From positions 32,406,870 to 32,470,869 of the forward strand of contig CM070568.1 of assembly GCA_036346405.1 (NCBI GenBank): 64,000 nucleotides of DNA. The letters run 5' to 3'. Below the pieces are notes generated by a model. The model was not told the DNA's origin. It ran no database searches and was given only the letters and a program-made list of their open reading frames with translations. Each line of letters opens with the position of its first letter. Position 1 is the first letter of the stretch. This stretch comes from Phyllostachys edulis (Eukaryota > Streptophyta > Magnoliopsida > Poales > Poaceae). The position numbers and the translations under genes are program-made. Positions 1-9,861 of the stretch are shown in pieces.

Positions 1-1190
1 TCCGATATAATTCATGTATATTTGGGAATCGTTATGTTCTGCTAGGAACCGCTACGACTCGTGGTCGGAAAGGGTTTCCGAGTCACAACCAAACTACGCA
101 TGAACCTAACGGGTCACACACTTAACGGGATGGAATAAACCAATACGAATACGATTCATAAAGTGTGTTCGGATAGGATCCGTCACAGGCACTATATAAG
201 GAGATGCATGAGGCTATCGCGAGGAAGGGGGGTTGACGTAAGTTGCTCTCACCGAAACCCTAGTCGCCATCTTCCCGAGAGCCTCGCCAGGCGATTTGGT
301 GCTAGCACACCGGCGTTCGGTTGTTCCTTCCCCGGACGGTGGATACCGTAGAGGCGCTAAGGCTTTGCCGCGCTTGAGGACGATCCGCAAACTTCACAAG
401 GAACATTGAGGTTCTTTGGAGGAGACGATCGACTACGAGGAAATAGGACGATCGCCACGACCACGACATCGACGCGCTCTACGTTGGACCAAGTTACTCC
501 AACTCTTCTTCTGCTGCACTGTGCGTCTAGTGGTAACGATCTGTGATCATCTACTTGCTTGGCTTCCTGGTTTATGCAGTAGAACTTTTGAATTGTTGCT
601 ATCGTAGCCTACCCGTATCCCTACAAATTCTGCATACTTGAATTGGGTTAGCTGAATTTGTGACATAACTTATGTATGACCACTAGACAATGGCACTAAA
701 AAGAAGTAATCCGCATTTTGCTCAAGCTCTCACCTTATACCGTGCAGAATTAGTTAACCAAAAATAAATTATGAAAGGACCTCTATAGAAGAAATGAAAT
801 AAATGCTGACTTACCTCCTTTTCAAGATATAAGATTTTAACGAGTGGTTCGTGGCACTCGAAAGGCAGAAGTTATGGCGCACCAGAGCGAAGTCTGGGCG
901 ATTTCAAGAATGAGCCTCGAGCGGTCCCAAACACGTGGTTTGGGCGGTCTCGAGAACGGATCTCGAGCGCATTCAGGCACGCGGATCCGGTAGTAGGTCG
1001 ACTCAGAGGCAAGCTCGAGCGTCCCAAACACGTGGTTTGGCCGGTCTCGAGAACGGATCTCAAGCGTGATCGAGCACGAGAGACTCTGTAGTGTAGGTTT
1101 TGGATCTTTGCATCTCCTTGTTTCTTGGTGTTATTCGCCCATCGTATGACCTAACACACCTCAAGTCATTGTGAAACGACCGCCAATTAT
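1..1190. other. Repeat-like flank with no convincing gene
   Basis: No open reading frame here looks real. A TATA-like stretch near 190-200 is followed by a GC-rich tract, an arrangement seen in LTRs of plant retrotransposons, so positions 1 to about 780 may be part of an LTR; no TG...CA border or primer-binding site was found, so this is only a guess. Positions 918-966 and 1017-1065 hold two direct copies of a sequence of about 50 bp, each containing a CACGTG core. The stretch 1080-1190 leads into the MULE coding remains. Confidence 0.35.
918..1066. repeat. Two direct copies of a ~50-bp G-box-containing sequence
   Basis: The two copies (about 918-966 and 1017-1065) differ at only a few bases and each contains CCAAACACGTGGTTTGG, a near-palindrome around the G-box core CACGTG. 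A spacer of about 50 bp separates them. They could be LTR enhancer repeats of the kind seen in plant retrotransposons; this is inference. Confidence 0.55.
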
Positions 1191-1271
1191 GCATATGTTT
1201 GTACCATCAAACCGCTAGCATGTCTCGTGAAACCGAGCTTTTGTTATATCCAATGTTGATTGTGAGATTTC

Positions 1272-3260
1272 GTGATTTATGTATTTCGCTCATATGGCAT
1301 GCAAGATCGACTTTGCAATATTTTGTTGGATGTAGATGGACAAAGTTGTACGTATTTATCGGTGGTGCCATTAGCCAAACCGAAGTTCTCATTAACTTCG
1401 GCAAAGATGGAAGCGGCAAATCATTTTGTTTCGCGAATCACGGACTTTAAAACTCTTGTGAGTAGGATTAAGTCGACCTTTGGATGGGATGAGCCCGGGG
1501 TCGTTGTCGGAATGCAAGGATGATATGACGCAGGGGTGGGTTCTAAGGTGCACGCCTTGTTGGTGCCAATCCTATCCGCTGATGATTGGGACATGTATAA
1601 GAAAATTGTGCTCACATCTTAGGTCCAGTTGTTGGAGGTGGCGGTGGAGAGGACAATCGTTATTGAGGATTTTCCAGACAATTTGGATGTGGTGAATGGC
1701 AACACGGAGGAAGTAGACCCCGCTGCCCATCATTCGCGAGCCCCCCCAATGGAAGAGCGACCTTCCGAAGAGTTCGTTAGCGTGAGTCGTACTAACCATG
1801 GCCCCTCGCGGCGGATCTGCTCAGTATGTTCTCGCAACGTGTTATTGACCATGTGATCGATTTCAACGATTTGTCATGAACAACGAACTTGAGGAGGAGT
1901 TGTTTCGCGATGGAACAACCTGTGAAGTGGAGTCTGACGAAGGATGGAGCTTGACCGAAGACGAGGCTCCTGCACCTCTTTTCTCCTCAGAGGAAGGCAG
2001 GGTTCTTCGTAGTGTAATAGGTGAGGTCCCGTCGGTGCATTCTTTCGATGATGTTAGTATGTCTGATAAGGTGGTTTGTGCTAATGGGTTGAAGAGCAGA
2101 GATGGCATTGCGGACCCGGAGAATGACGTAATACGGAAGAACATGTTGTTTCCAACCATGGAGGACATGAAGGTTTGGTTGCAAGAATACTCAGTGCAGC
2201 ATCATCGTCCGTTCATAGTGCAACACTCCGATGTGAATAAAAGGTACACCGTGAGGTGCGAAAGGGGGTGCGGATGGAAGGTATGGGGCCGCAAAACAAG
2301 AGACAAGCAATGGAAAATAGCGAATGTGAAGCAGCCTCACACTTGTGGGACCACACAAGTGTTCGGGGAGCACCTCCAGGCCATCGCAAATTTCATTGCT
2401 AGGCGTATTATGACGGTTGTGGCTGTCAATCCTGATGTGACTGTCGCCACCCTCATCGAGGTTATATACGGGTTCATTAAGTACTGTGTGAAGTACGGGA
2501 AAGCATAGAGGGCAAAGCAGAGAGCGAGATAGTTATTGTGGGGTGATTGGAAGGAGGCTTACGGTTTGCTTTCTTGAATCCAAACCGCTATGCAGGCTAA
2601 GAATCCGGGCATGGTGTTTTACCCTTGGCACGGCAACCGTATGGAACTCGATGGAGGGGTTATGAAACATATCCTTGGGAGGGTGTATTGGTCCTTTGGG
2701 CAATGCATAGAGGCCTTCAAACATTGCAGGTCTGTCTTATCTGTTCACGCTACATTCCTGACGGGGAAGTACCATGGTGCCTTGATGCTCGTCGTGGGTA
2801 TTGATGCAGAGGGCCAGCTGATTCCATTAGCATTCGCATTGACAGAGGGTGAGAACAATGCAAGCTGGGAATGGTTCCTGGATATAGTTCGTCTATGCCT
2901 CGTTGGGCCTAGACGACAGGTTTGCATCGTCTCGGATACCAATGTACGCATAGGTGGTGCATTCTCAATGAGGTAAAGTTGCAATGCGAGAGGGAAGATC
3001 TCACCAAAAGGACCGACCAGCGGATGCTTGGAGAAGAGGAATTCGAGGTAAAGTTGACGAGTCGAGGTAAGTCGTGGTTGGACGAGGTCTTGGACGAGGT
3101 CTTGCGAGAAGGAGAAGTGGCACGAGCATACGATAAAGATGGTCGCCAGATAGAATGATGACAACGAACATCTCGGAAGTGTTCAACAACGTTATTAAGG
3201 GCATCCGTGCCATGCCAGTATCTGCTATCTTGGAGTATCTGGCCCTTTTTTGGCAACGCT
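1272..3260 (+). pseudogene. Decayed Mutator-like (MuDR-type) transposase gene
   Basis: The translation runs through several frames and has lost parts. Around 1410-1700 it carries a MULE-type N-terminal region (DEPGVVV...YDAGVGSK, then KIVLTS). The piece at 1876-2508 contains the MuDR DNA-binding-like region with the spaced cysteines and histidine of RCERGCGWKV and QPHTCG. The piece at 2590-2976 is the core of the MULE transposase domain (FLTGKYHGALMLVVGIDAEGQ and then CIVSD). The last part, near 3155-3260, matches the TTNISEVFNNVIKGIRAMPV segment typical of MULE transposases. The residue before TFLTGKY, normally an aspartate of the catalytic triad, is a histidine here. The part between CIVSD and TTNISEV is scrambled or deleted and the SWIM zinc finger is missing. 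The gene cannot encode active transposase. It probably belongs to the element whose right end lies at about 9419. Confidence 0.8.
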
Positions 3261-3505
3261 TCTGGAACATCGACGATTGTGGCGTGGTAGTATGTGTTTG
3301 CCACGTCCTGGATAGTGGCGTGACAAGGCAATGTTGTCACACCGGAGTAAGTGGCGTAACAAGACTTAGCCCCGGAGCGCTAGCCTTTTTTTTTGGCAAC
3401 GCCTGTGGAACGTCAAGGATTGTGGCGTGGCAGTCTGTTTTTGCCACGCCCTGGATGGTGGCGTGACAAGGTAGTTCTATCACGCCGGGTTGAGTGGCGT
3501 GACAG
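3246..3505. repeat. Two copies of a ~115-bp repeat rich in GTGGCGTGAC
   Basis: Copies at about 3246-3360 and 3388-3502 both start with a T-run and TTTGGCAACGC and go on through inverted GTGGCGTGGCA / TGCCACGCC motifs to GTGGCGTGAC. The same GGCGTGAC words, in both orientations, recur at 9140-9340 and 9640-9780, near the right end of the MULE. They are likely subterminal or internal transposon repeats of that family. Confidence 0.65.
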
Positions 3506-3511
3506 TACTTA

Positions 3512-3702
3512 CATTTAGGGTTTTAGATTTTAGGGTTTAGGTTAGGTTTAGGATTTAGAGTTTTAGATTTACGTTAGGGTTTAGGCTATTAGGCATTTAG
3601 GTCTAGGTTTAGGTTTTTTAGGGTTTTAGGTTTTTAGGTTCACGGTTTAGGGTTAGGGTTAAGGCTTATGGTTAGGGTTCAGGCTTAGGGTTTAGGATTT
3701 TC
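3512..3702 (+). repeat. Degenerate telomere-like TTTAGGG array
   Basis: About 190 bp consist almost entirely of variants of the plant telomere word TTTAGGG (TTTTAGG, GTTAGGG, TTTAGGA). Perfect units are the minority and the array sits among transposon repeats, so it is an interstitial, decayed array and not a chromosome end. Confidence 0.7.
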
Positions 3703-6119
3703 AGAGTGACTAGACAACCCTGACCCTCGCCAGGTTTTTAGATCGACGTGACAACACTCTGCGTCTTTCTTTGCAGAGTCATGTCTTTTCGTTCTGAAAA
3801 GCTGGCGAGGCAGTCAGGGTTGTCACTGCGGAAAGCTGTCCCATCTTGTCTTGTCACTACGCAAGGCTATCTCCTTTAGCCTTGTCACTGCGCAAAACTA
3901 CTCCATGTCACTACAAGAGGAACACCCATTTACCAACGCATATATGCGTTGGTAAAAATCCAAATAAGTGTTGTTACGGTCTATACCAACGCATTTACTA
4001 TGCGTTGCTATTGAGGCTGTTGCGAGAGTCTATTACAACAGATAAACAAGCATTGGTAATATATATGAAAAAGCGTTGCAAAGTAACAACGGATATAGTT
4101 AGGTTGTAACTACACTTGTATGCGTTGGTACTTACCATGCATAGATGACTTTTACTATTTTAACAATGGATATAATTATATTGCCACAACGCATATAAGT
4201 GTTGGTACTTGCTATACATATGACTTTTGCTATTTTGGCAACGGATATAATTAGGTTGCTGCAATGATTATAAGTGTGTAGAAGACAAAGTAAAAAAAAT
4301 CATTATCGGTCGTAGCATGGTTAAAAAGAACACTCATATATTAAAAACAAATTGTTGCATTACATAGAGAACCATCCACATAAGATATGATATAAATATT
4401 TTAGTTGAACATCATTTCCTAACGTAATAAACTCTAAACGTAATGAAGATCATCTGCCTATGTCACCATTCTCCACCTTGCATTCATCATGTCATCCATA
4501 GCATCATCCATTTAACTTATCAACCTACAATGAAACATTTGAGTCCATTAATGCACCATTAGGAAGAAACAAAATCACAATGATACAATGGCGAATGTGA
4601 CATGTACAAACTAGACGTGACATGTACAGACTAGAGTATAAGAATTCTATGAATTATTCTTAAATTATAATACACGATATCTAACATAATCTAGCTCTTT
4701 CGTCTTTGTTGTCCATTATTGTTCTGCTGTCAATATGAAGAACTATCAACTTGTCTTGTTGACCTGCATAAAAAATGACAACATACAAGTAAAACTTATA
4801 TACTTTAACATCAGATGATTTAACAAAAGATATACTGCAATAATTTTCCAATGTGTCTAAATAATGTTTCAAAAGACTTGCGCATATGTGATCAAGAAAA
4901 TTTCCAGATAGCACAAAGACTATGAGGTGGATGCACCAGCATAACAAGTTATTCTCAACAATGAAACCTCAAGTTACACCAAGAAAGAATTGCCTGAATT
5001 ATACCTCAGATTTCATAGTTTCAGCTAGGATGGGGATATTGTAGTCACGATTTTGGCAACAAGATTACGATCCATAAGAATGTTGGTGATCTTCAGTTAT
5101 TTGCAAATAGGCTGTATGATCCCTCCATGCAAGAAGCGAATGCCCTTCATGACACCAATGGCAATCGATATTCTCTGCACCTGAGGAGCTTTCGCCTTCC
5201 GTTCTTCAAGATCAAGGTATCAACAAGTTAGATGATATTACCGATAAGTGATTCAATTTTCGAATTAAATATAGGAGAAGATGGAAACTTACGTGAAATT
5301 TCGCTCCTCGGGTTTCCATTTTGCACGATTCAACACGAAATACAATTGCGTCATGAAGGAATCGCCGAGGTTATACTCAAAGCGAGGTCTGCCGCCACGA
5401 CCAAGTGATGATGCTCGAGCTTTGATATCATTTCAATGTGACGATTGAAGCTTTGGGAGGTCTGTCTCTTTTAACTTTCAGAGACCTAATTGTCACTGGG
5501 CTCCCATTGCTTAGCCTTCCACGATACATCCGACAATGAGATAACAAACAACCTTTTGAATATTTTACTCAGATTACGCTATTCACAATATTATACTTGA
5601 AAGAAATGATAGCATTCTATAGACCGGAAAGGTCACTGTTCTTAGTTTGACATTTGACAAGCACAACAGGCAGGCTTAGAACTTTCAAATGCTGTTTCCT
5701 TTATAGTTTTTCAATTGTAATCTATCCATCATAATTCATTCAGGAGAATTACATGAAGAGAAAAGGAAGCATACAAATATTTTCTAATGAACAATAATCA
5801 TTTAAAAAAGTCGAATGGGTACAAATAGCAAACACTACCATAACTACCCAAAGAAGACATTTTTTGAGACTACCTAAACATGGACATGAAGCAGGACTTA
5901 ACAATTTCCGATATCAACTGCCACAAAGAAAATATAGATCAATACGAAGCACAAGAGCAAAGTTCACAAAAGCTAGGAGTGAATTTCATAGTTCAAGCAA
6001 ATACATTTTTTTAACGAACTTTGTTTACTTTTTAATCACCCAAACATTGTGTAGATGCTTATCAGTAATCAGTTTATCTGATAACCAAAGTAAACATAAT
6101 AATATGGAGTGCTGCCATA

Positions 6120-6612
6120 TTATACCTGACCACCACGGTTCATCCTTTATGAGTTTGAAAACACGACTTTCAGCTCCTGCCAAATGAACAAAAAGGTCGG
6201 TTAGCTTCATGCACTTCACAATTCCAACTTGTGGAAACAATCGTCAATTCACAAGACAAACACACCTTAACAAATTGAGTCAAGGGTGCGCTCGGGTTGC
6301 GAGATGTGGTCAAGAGGATCTTGGGTTCACGGAGTGCGACGCCGGCGTACTCATCATCAATGAGGCCTTTTGGAACTGCACTAATTCACCACAAATCATG
6401 AGAAGGGGGGGGAGACAAAGAAATAGGTGCTTGTACCAGCAGAGCCACACAAAGAAGAACCGAATGAAAATGAAGGGAATGGGAAGGATCGGATGGGAAC
6501 TCGCCTGTCCTCGCTGCCGAGGTCGATCTCATGGCCAGAGGTGAGCTCCTCGTTATGAGCTCGGTGGGGATGGGCTTGCCCTCCTCGAAAGCCTCCGGAT
6601 CTGGCGCTTCTT
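6120..6612 (-). pseudogene. Captured fragments of an IMP4-like (U3 snoRNP, Brix family) gene
   Basis: Reading the - strand, three pieces fit the IMP4 protein family in the right order. Near 6612-6545 the words YEKKRQIR, EEGKPIPTEL and HEIDL can be read across a one-base frameshift. Near 6380-6290, after a CAG acceptor, comes VPKGLIDDEYAGVALREPK and then ILLTTSRNPS. Near 6193-6125, after another CAG acceptor, comes ELKVVF, an in-frame stop and RMNRGGQ, ending at a GT donor. IMP4 acts in 18S rRNA processing in the nucleolus. The copy keeps intron positions, so it was captured as genomic DNA. It has a frameshift and a stop and lacks most of the Brix domain, so it is a transposon passenger, not a gene. 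Confidence 0.75.
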
Positions 6613-6769
6613 CTCGTAGCGGACTAAGCTAGATCACAACACCTACATGATAGAGCCTCGATCCACAAATCTAACACACATAAAAACAACAAGGATAAAG
6701 CAGACGGAGAAGAGATCAGGGGTGGGGAGGAGGAAGGAGAGGTTGCTCACCAAGACGGTGTTGATGGGG

Positions 6770-7430
6770 TTCATGGCGACTGTTCTTGGCAAGAACGCCG
6801 ATGAGCCTCTCTGAGTCGATGAAGACGGCGTGGGAGGCGTGGTGCGGTTACCACAGTGGTTGGCGATCTCTATGCGGCAGCAGAGCCCACACGCCGACGC
6901 ACGAGTAGGTGGTGCCCAGGTCGGGAGGGAGGCAGAAGAACACGGTGGAGGGAGGGAGGCATGGGGCGGCGCCGATGCGGAGGGAGGGAGGCTTTCGCGA
7001 TCTTGGGAGGACTCAAGGATGGAGAGATGGGGACCTCAAGAGCGGGGTACTGGAGGTGGGGTGGGAGACGGTGGTTGGCGATGGCGGCATCGGAGCGACG
7101 GCGCCAGAGGAGGAGAGGGAAGATGGCGAAGGCCAGCAACATGCACACTACATGGCGAGGATGCCACCGCCGTCCATCTCTCCAACCTCCGATCTCCCCA
7201 AAACCTCGATTTTGCTTTCGCCGGGGAGAGGACGCGAGGGCAGGGGAGCAGACGGCGTCGGGCGTAACCAGGAGCAAAGTGGCCGAGCGGTCGAGCCGTG
7301 AAGCAAGGGGAGGAGGTGGAGATCCATTCGGCTGAGGAGAAAGGAAAGAAACGGGGGAATGGGAAGGACTGGAGCGCCGGACTATTAGGGAGGAAGTTAA
7401 GGCGGGGTGGGGGCGGTTCAGTGCTTTTCA
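6770..7430. other. GC-rich interior of the CACTA element
   Basis: This tract has overlapping open frames on both strands, mostly a result of GC-rich composition. It may be more captured host DNA, such as the promoter or 5' region of the gene that gave the IMP4 pieces, because it lies directly upstream of them on the - strand. No domain was recognised. Confidence 0.4.
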
Positions 7431-7734
7431 TCTTGACTCAGACGGGAGAGAGGTGGAATATTTTAATTATAGCCTATAAACCCATTTGCAACGGTTGCTA
7501 GTTCCGTTGCTAGCTATCCGTTGGCGTATGGGTATTCTTGTTGTAGTGTGTGGTCTTATCACTGCACAAAAGCTGCCCCGTCCGGTCTTATCACTACGCA
7601 AGGCTGTCTCTTTTAGTGTTGTCACTACGCAAAGCCGCCTGCTTGGTCTTATCTTCAAGAAAGCGCAGCCCGTCAGTCTTGTCATCTACAACCTAACACA
7701 TTACCCCGTCAAGTCTTGGCCTCCCCCCGCGGGC

Positions 7735-7740
7735 TATAAA
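7735..7740 (+). promoter_or_regulatory. Putative TATA box of the GRF zinc-finger gene
   Basis: CTATAAAG lies 84-89 bp before the ATG at 7824, in the right place for a start site near 7765-7770 and a short leader. It follows the tandem CTTGTCACT array. Confidence 0.5.
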
Positions 7741-7823
7741 GTGTGTGCTCCACGCTCCGAAAGGACTACTCAACCCTTGAAACCGTAGGAAGAAGAACCT
7801 TCTCCATTGTACACTAACATACC

Positions 7824-8428
7824 ATGGCAGACGCTCAGGGACCAGTCCAACTGGGGTCGCCGAAGCAAGACCTTCCCCTCGAAAGGAGGGAGGACTTCGG
7901 CCCTAACTACCGGTTGATGCCGAACAAGCGTGCTCAACCGGTATGGACGAAATGCGGACACGAGGAGGACGCTATCGTGCAGGTCATAGACGGCCTTTTC
8001 GATGGCGGACAACATTTCTTCCGATGCCTATACTTTGGGGTAAATAGTTTTGTTCATGTTACTGCTAATACATCCTCCATACTAACCGTCCCTTGCAACA
8101 GATGGTGAAATGCAACTTTACTCGCTGGATCGATCCTCCCCATGAACGACATGTTGTGATGCACGTGGATACATTGTGGAACCGAATCTTTGATTTAGAG
8201 GCGCAAATTGATAATCTCAAGGAGCAAAATGATGACCTCCGCCAACAGATGCAGCGCGAGAGGGGCAACGAGGATGTTGTGAACATAGGAAGTTCCTATG
8301 ATCCCACATGCTGCTGCGCCAACCCTAGCTGCATATGTGCATGCCACTACAACGACGACCAGTCACGTCTGAGGTGCTCAACTGGAGAACACTCTATGTG
8401 GGTAGTGCGAGGCACCTTTCCGTACTAG
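7824..8428 (+). CDS. Small GRF-type zinc-finger, coiled-coil protein (180 aa, two exons)
   Basis: Exon 1 is 7824-8039 and exon 2 is 8102-8428. The 62-bp intron has GT (8040) and AG (8101) borders and keeps phase 0. The joined protein has 180 residues. Residues about 41-83 fit a GRF zinc finger: WTKCGH, then HFFRC, then KCNFTRWID, with C44, C68 and C76 as probable zinc ligands and a fourth ligand, perhaps H46, less sure. Residues about 98-125 (IFDLEAQIDNLKEQNDDLRQ) form a heptad coiled coil. A cysteine cluster (CCCANPSCICAC) follows. GRF fingers bind single-stranded nucleic acid or proteins in larger enzymes; alone, the function is unknown. There is no frameshift or stop. The gene lies between MULE remains and a MULE-type terminus, so it may be transposon cargo or a second transposon gene. 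Expression cannot be judged. Confidence 0.7.
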
Positions 8429-9135
8429 TTCCCGAAAGGTCTAATTTATTTCCATTCAAAAAAGACGCATATGTATCGTAGGAGTACTTCGGTTTATTGC
8501 GTCATGCATGATGTTGTTTCTTATGCATGTAACCAAACCTTGTGCGCCATGTTATTCCAAGTTTTATTATGAAGTCTATTTTAATTCGTAACTTTAAATC
8601 TCGTCGTCTTTTCGCATTCAATTTTTCGCGTAGTAAGGCATCCAACAACATGACAAAAACGAGTTCCGAAAGTTTACGGTTTGGTCTACGACCACAAAGC
8701 TATCATTCCACTAGGATGTCTACGCACCACCTATCATTCCACTAGGATGTCTACGCATCTTTCATCAGCGGTACTGTCTAGCATATGTGCATAATTGTGC
8801 CTCATGTTATACCACATAATCCACATATTAGTCATTTTTTTCCAAGATACATTATGTATTACTTCTAGGACACGCCTTGAAAATATTGTGAAGTGTCAAA
8901 AGTTTTCAAAGCACAACAAGATTACCGGTTCATATATCTATTTACTCTCAGTTAAAAGGATGGTGTTATATTTGGTTATGTAGAGAGGTCTCTATTTTCA
9001 AGTTGTGGATTGTTAAATGTTACATGTACATGGTGTTATGGATCACCGTATCTTCAATTGTTTTTGATCTTTCAAAACGAAGTCCCTTTGTTGGTTCGAA
9101 ATCGATAAATCTAAATGGAATATAAACAAACTGGA
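8429..9135. other. AT-rich stretch after the GRF gene, no gene seen
   Basis: No credible coding region was found. A 27-bp sequence (CTATCATTCCACTAGGATGT...) is repeated directly at 8700-8726 and 8731-8757. The rest looks like unique or decayed transposon DNA. Confidence 0.5.
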
Positions 9136-9139
9136 TTAG

Positions 9140-9419
9140 CCCATGTCACGCCGTGCTAAATGGCGTGACATAGCACGGCGTGACAGCTTTGTCACGCAAA
9201 AAAAAAGACGTGACAGGTGCCATGCAAGCCCTCCACGCTGGCACAGCGCGCGGTCGAGGGCTTGCGTGGCACCTTTGGCCACGCCGTCACTGATAGCGTG
9301 ACAATTTTATTTGGTCACGCCACGGGAGGTGGCGTGACTAAAAATGACAGATTTGGAAATAAAGTTGGCGAGGGGTTAACTTTAAAATATAATTAAAAAA
9401 TATTAAATAAAAAAAATTC
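9140..9419. mobile_element. Right terminus of a MULE-type element
   Basis: The stretch begins with inverted GTCACGCC/GGCGTGAC words and ends in CAGATTTGGAAATAAAG...GGTTAACTTTAAAATA and an A-run closing with AAAAAATTC at 9419. The same terminal sequence closes the complete MITE at 9556-9852. The left end of this element was not found in the window, so its TSD cannot be confirmed. Its span probably includes the transposase relic and the GRF gene. Confidence 0.6.
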
Positions 9420-9522
9420 ATGCTAGTGATATTAAGTGCCACGCTATTATTACAATCTTGCCACCAATTAACCTCTGCTAAGTATGCTAGTGATCTTACG
9501 TGCCACGCTATTATTACAATCA
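9420..9522 (+). repeat. Direct duplication of ~38 bp at the MULE border
   Basis: ATGCTAGTGATATTAAGTGC and the bases after it (through CACGCTATTATTACAATC) at 9420-9457 recur at 9484-9521 with two substitutions. The first copy starts exactly at the presumed end of the MULE terminus. Confidence 0.7.
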
Positions 9523-9555
9523 AATGAGATCTAGTTCTTTTAATGTTCATTTGGA

Positions 9556-9852
9556 GAATTTTTTTATTAATTAATTTTTTTATTAATTTTATTTTAAAGT
9601 TAACTCCTAACGTACTTTATTTCCAATTCTGACCCTTTTGGTCACGTTACGAGTGGTGGCGTGATATTTGGTCACGCCAAAACTAGTGGCGTAATCAAAA
9701 GTGCTAATTTGGAGACTTATCCCGTGGCGTGACAGTATTGTTTTGTCACGTCATGGGTAGTAGCATGATCAAAAGGGTCAGATTTGGAAATAAAGTGCGC
9801 CGAGGTTAACTTTAAAATAAAAACTAAAAAAAGGTTAAATAAAAAAAAGTTC
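9556..9852. mobile_element. Palindromic MULE-type MITE (297 bp) with 9-bp TSD
   Basis: The 9-bp sequence TCATTTGGA flanks the element (9547-9555 and 9853-9861). Its arms are inverted copies of about 100 bp: the left arm begins GAATTTTTTTATT and passes GTTAACTCC...TTTATTTCC; the right arm mirrors this and ends in AAAAAAAAGTTC. GGCGTGAC words fill the middle. It shares its ends with the terminus at 9419, so a related autonomous MULE probably moved it. It lies immediately upstream of the kelch gene. Confidence 0.88.
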
Positions 9853-9861
9853 TCATTTGGA

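Larger units (their letters stand above)
3909..7548. mobile_element. CACTA (En/Spm-type) DNA transposon, non-autonomous, 3.64 kb
   Basis: The left end starts CACTACAAGAGGAACACCCA and the right end, read inward on the other strand, starts CACTACAACAAGAATACCCA. The 3-bp duplication TGT flanks both ends (3906-3908 and 7549-7551). All of this is diagnostic for the CACTA superfamily. The left subterminal region (3925-4290) repeats ACCAACGCATA-like words in both orientations, as expected for transposase-binding sites. No CACTA transposase was recognised inside. The interior holds AT-rich DNA, then pieces of a captured host gene resembling IMP4 (about 6120-6610, - strand), then a GC-rich tract (6770-7430). 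Confidence 0.9.
3735..7690 (+). repeat. Short tandem array of CTTGTCACTACGCAAGGCTG units, split by a CACTA element
   Basis: Variants of a roughly 27-30 bp unit beginning CTTGTCACT(A/G)CGCAA occur at 3818-3908 and continue at 7554-7690 on the other side of the CACTA insertion (3909-7548). Removing the insertion and one copy of its TGT duplication makes the array continuous. The array lies just upstream of the GRF zinc-finger gene promoter. Confidence 0.65.

Noticed and set aside
3512..3702. True telomere
   Set aside because: The array is short, strongly degenerate and internal, with transposon DNA on both sides.
6830..7335. Three overlapping long frames in the CACTA interior
   Set aside because: They are glycine/arginine-rich translations of GC-rich DNA on both strands, without motifs, and lie within a transposon.
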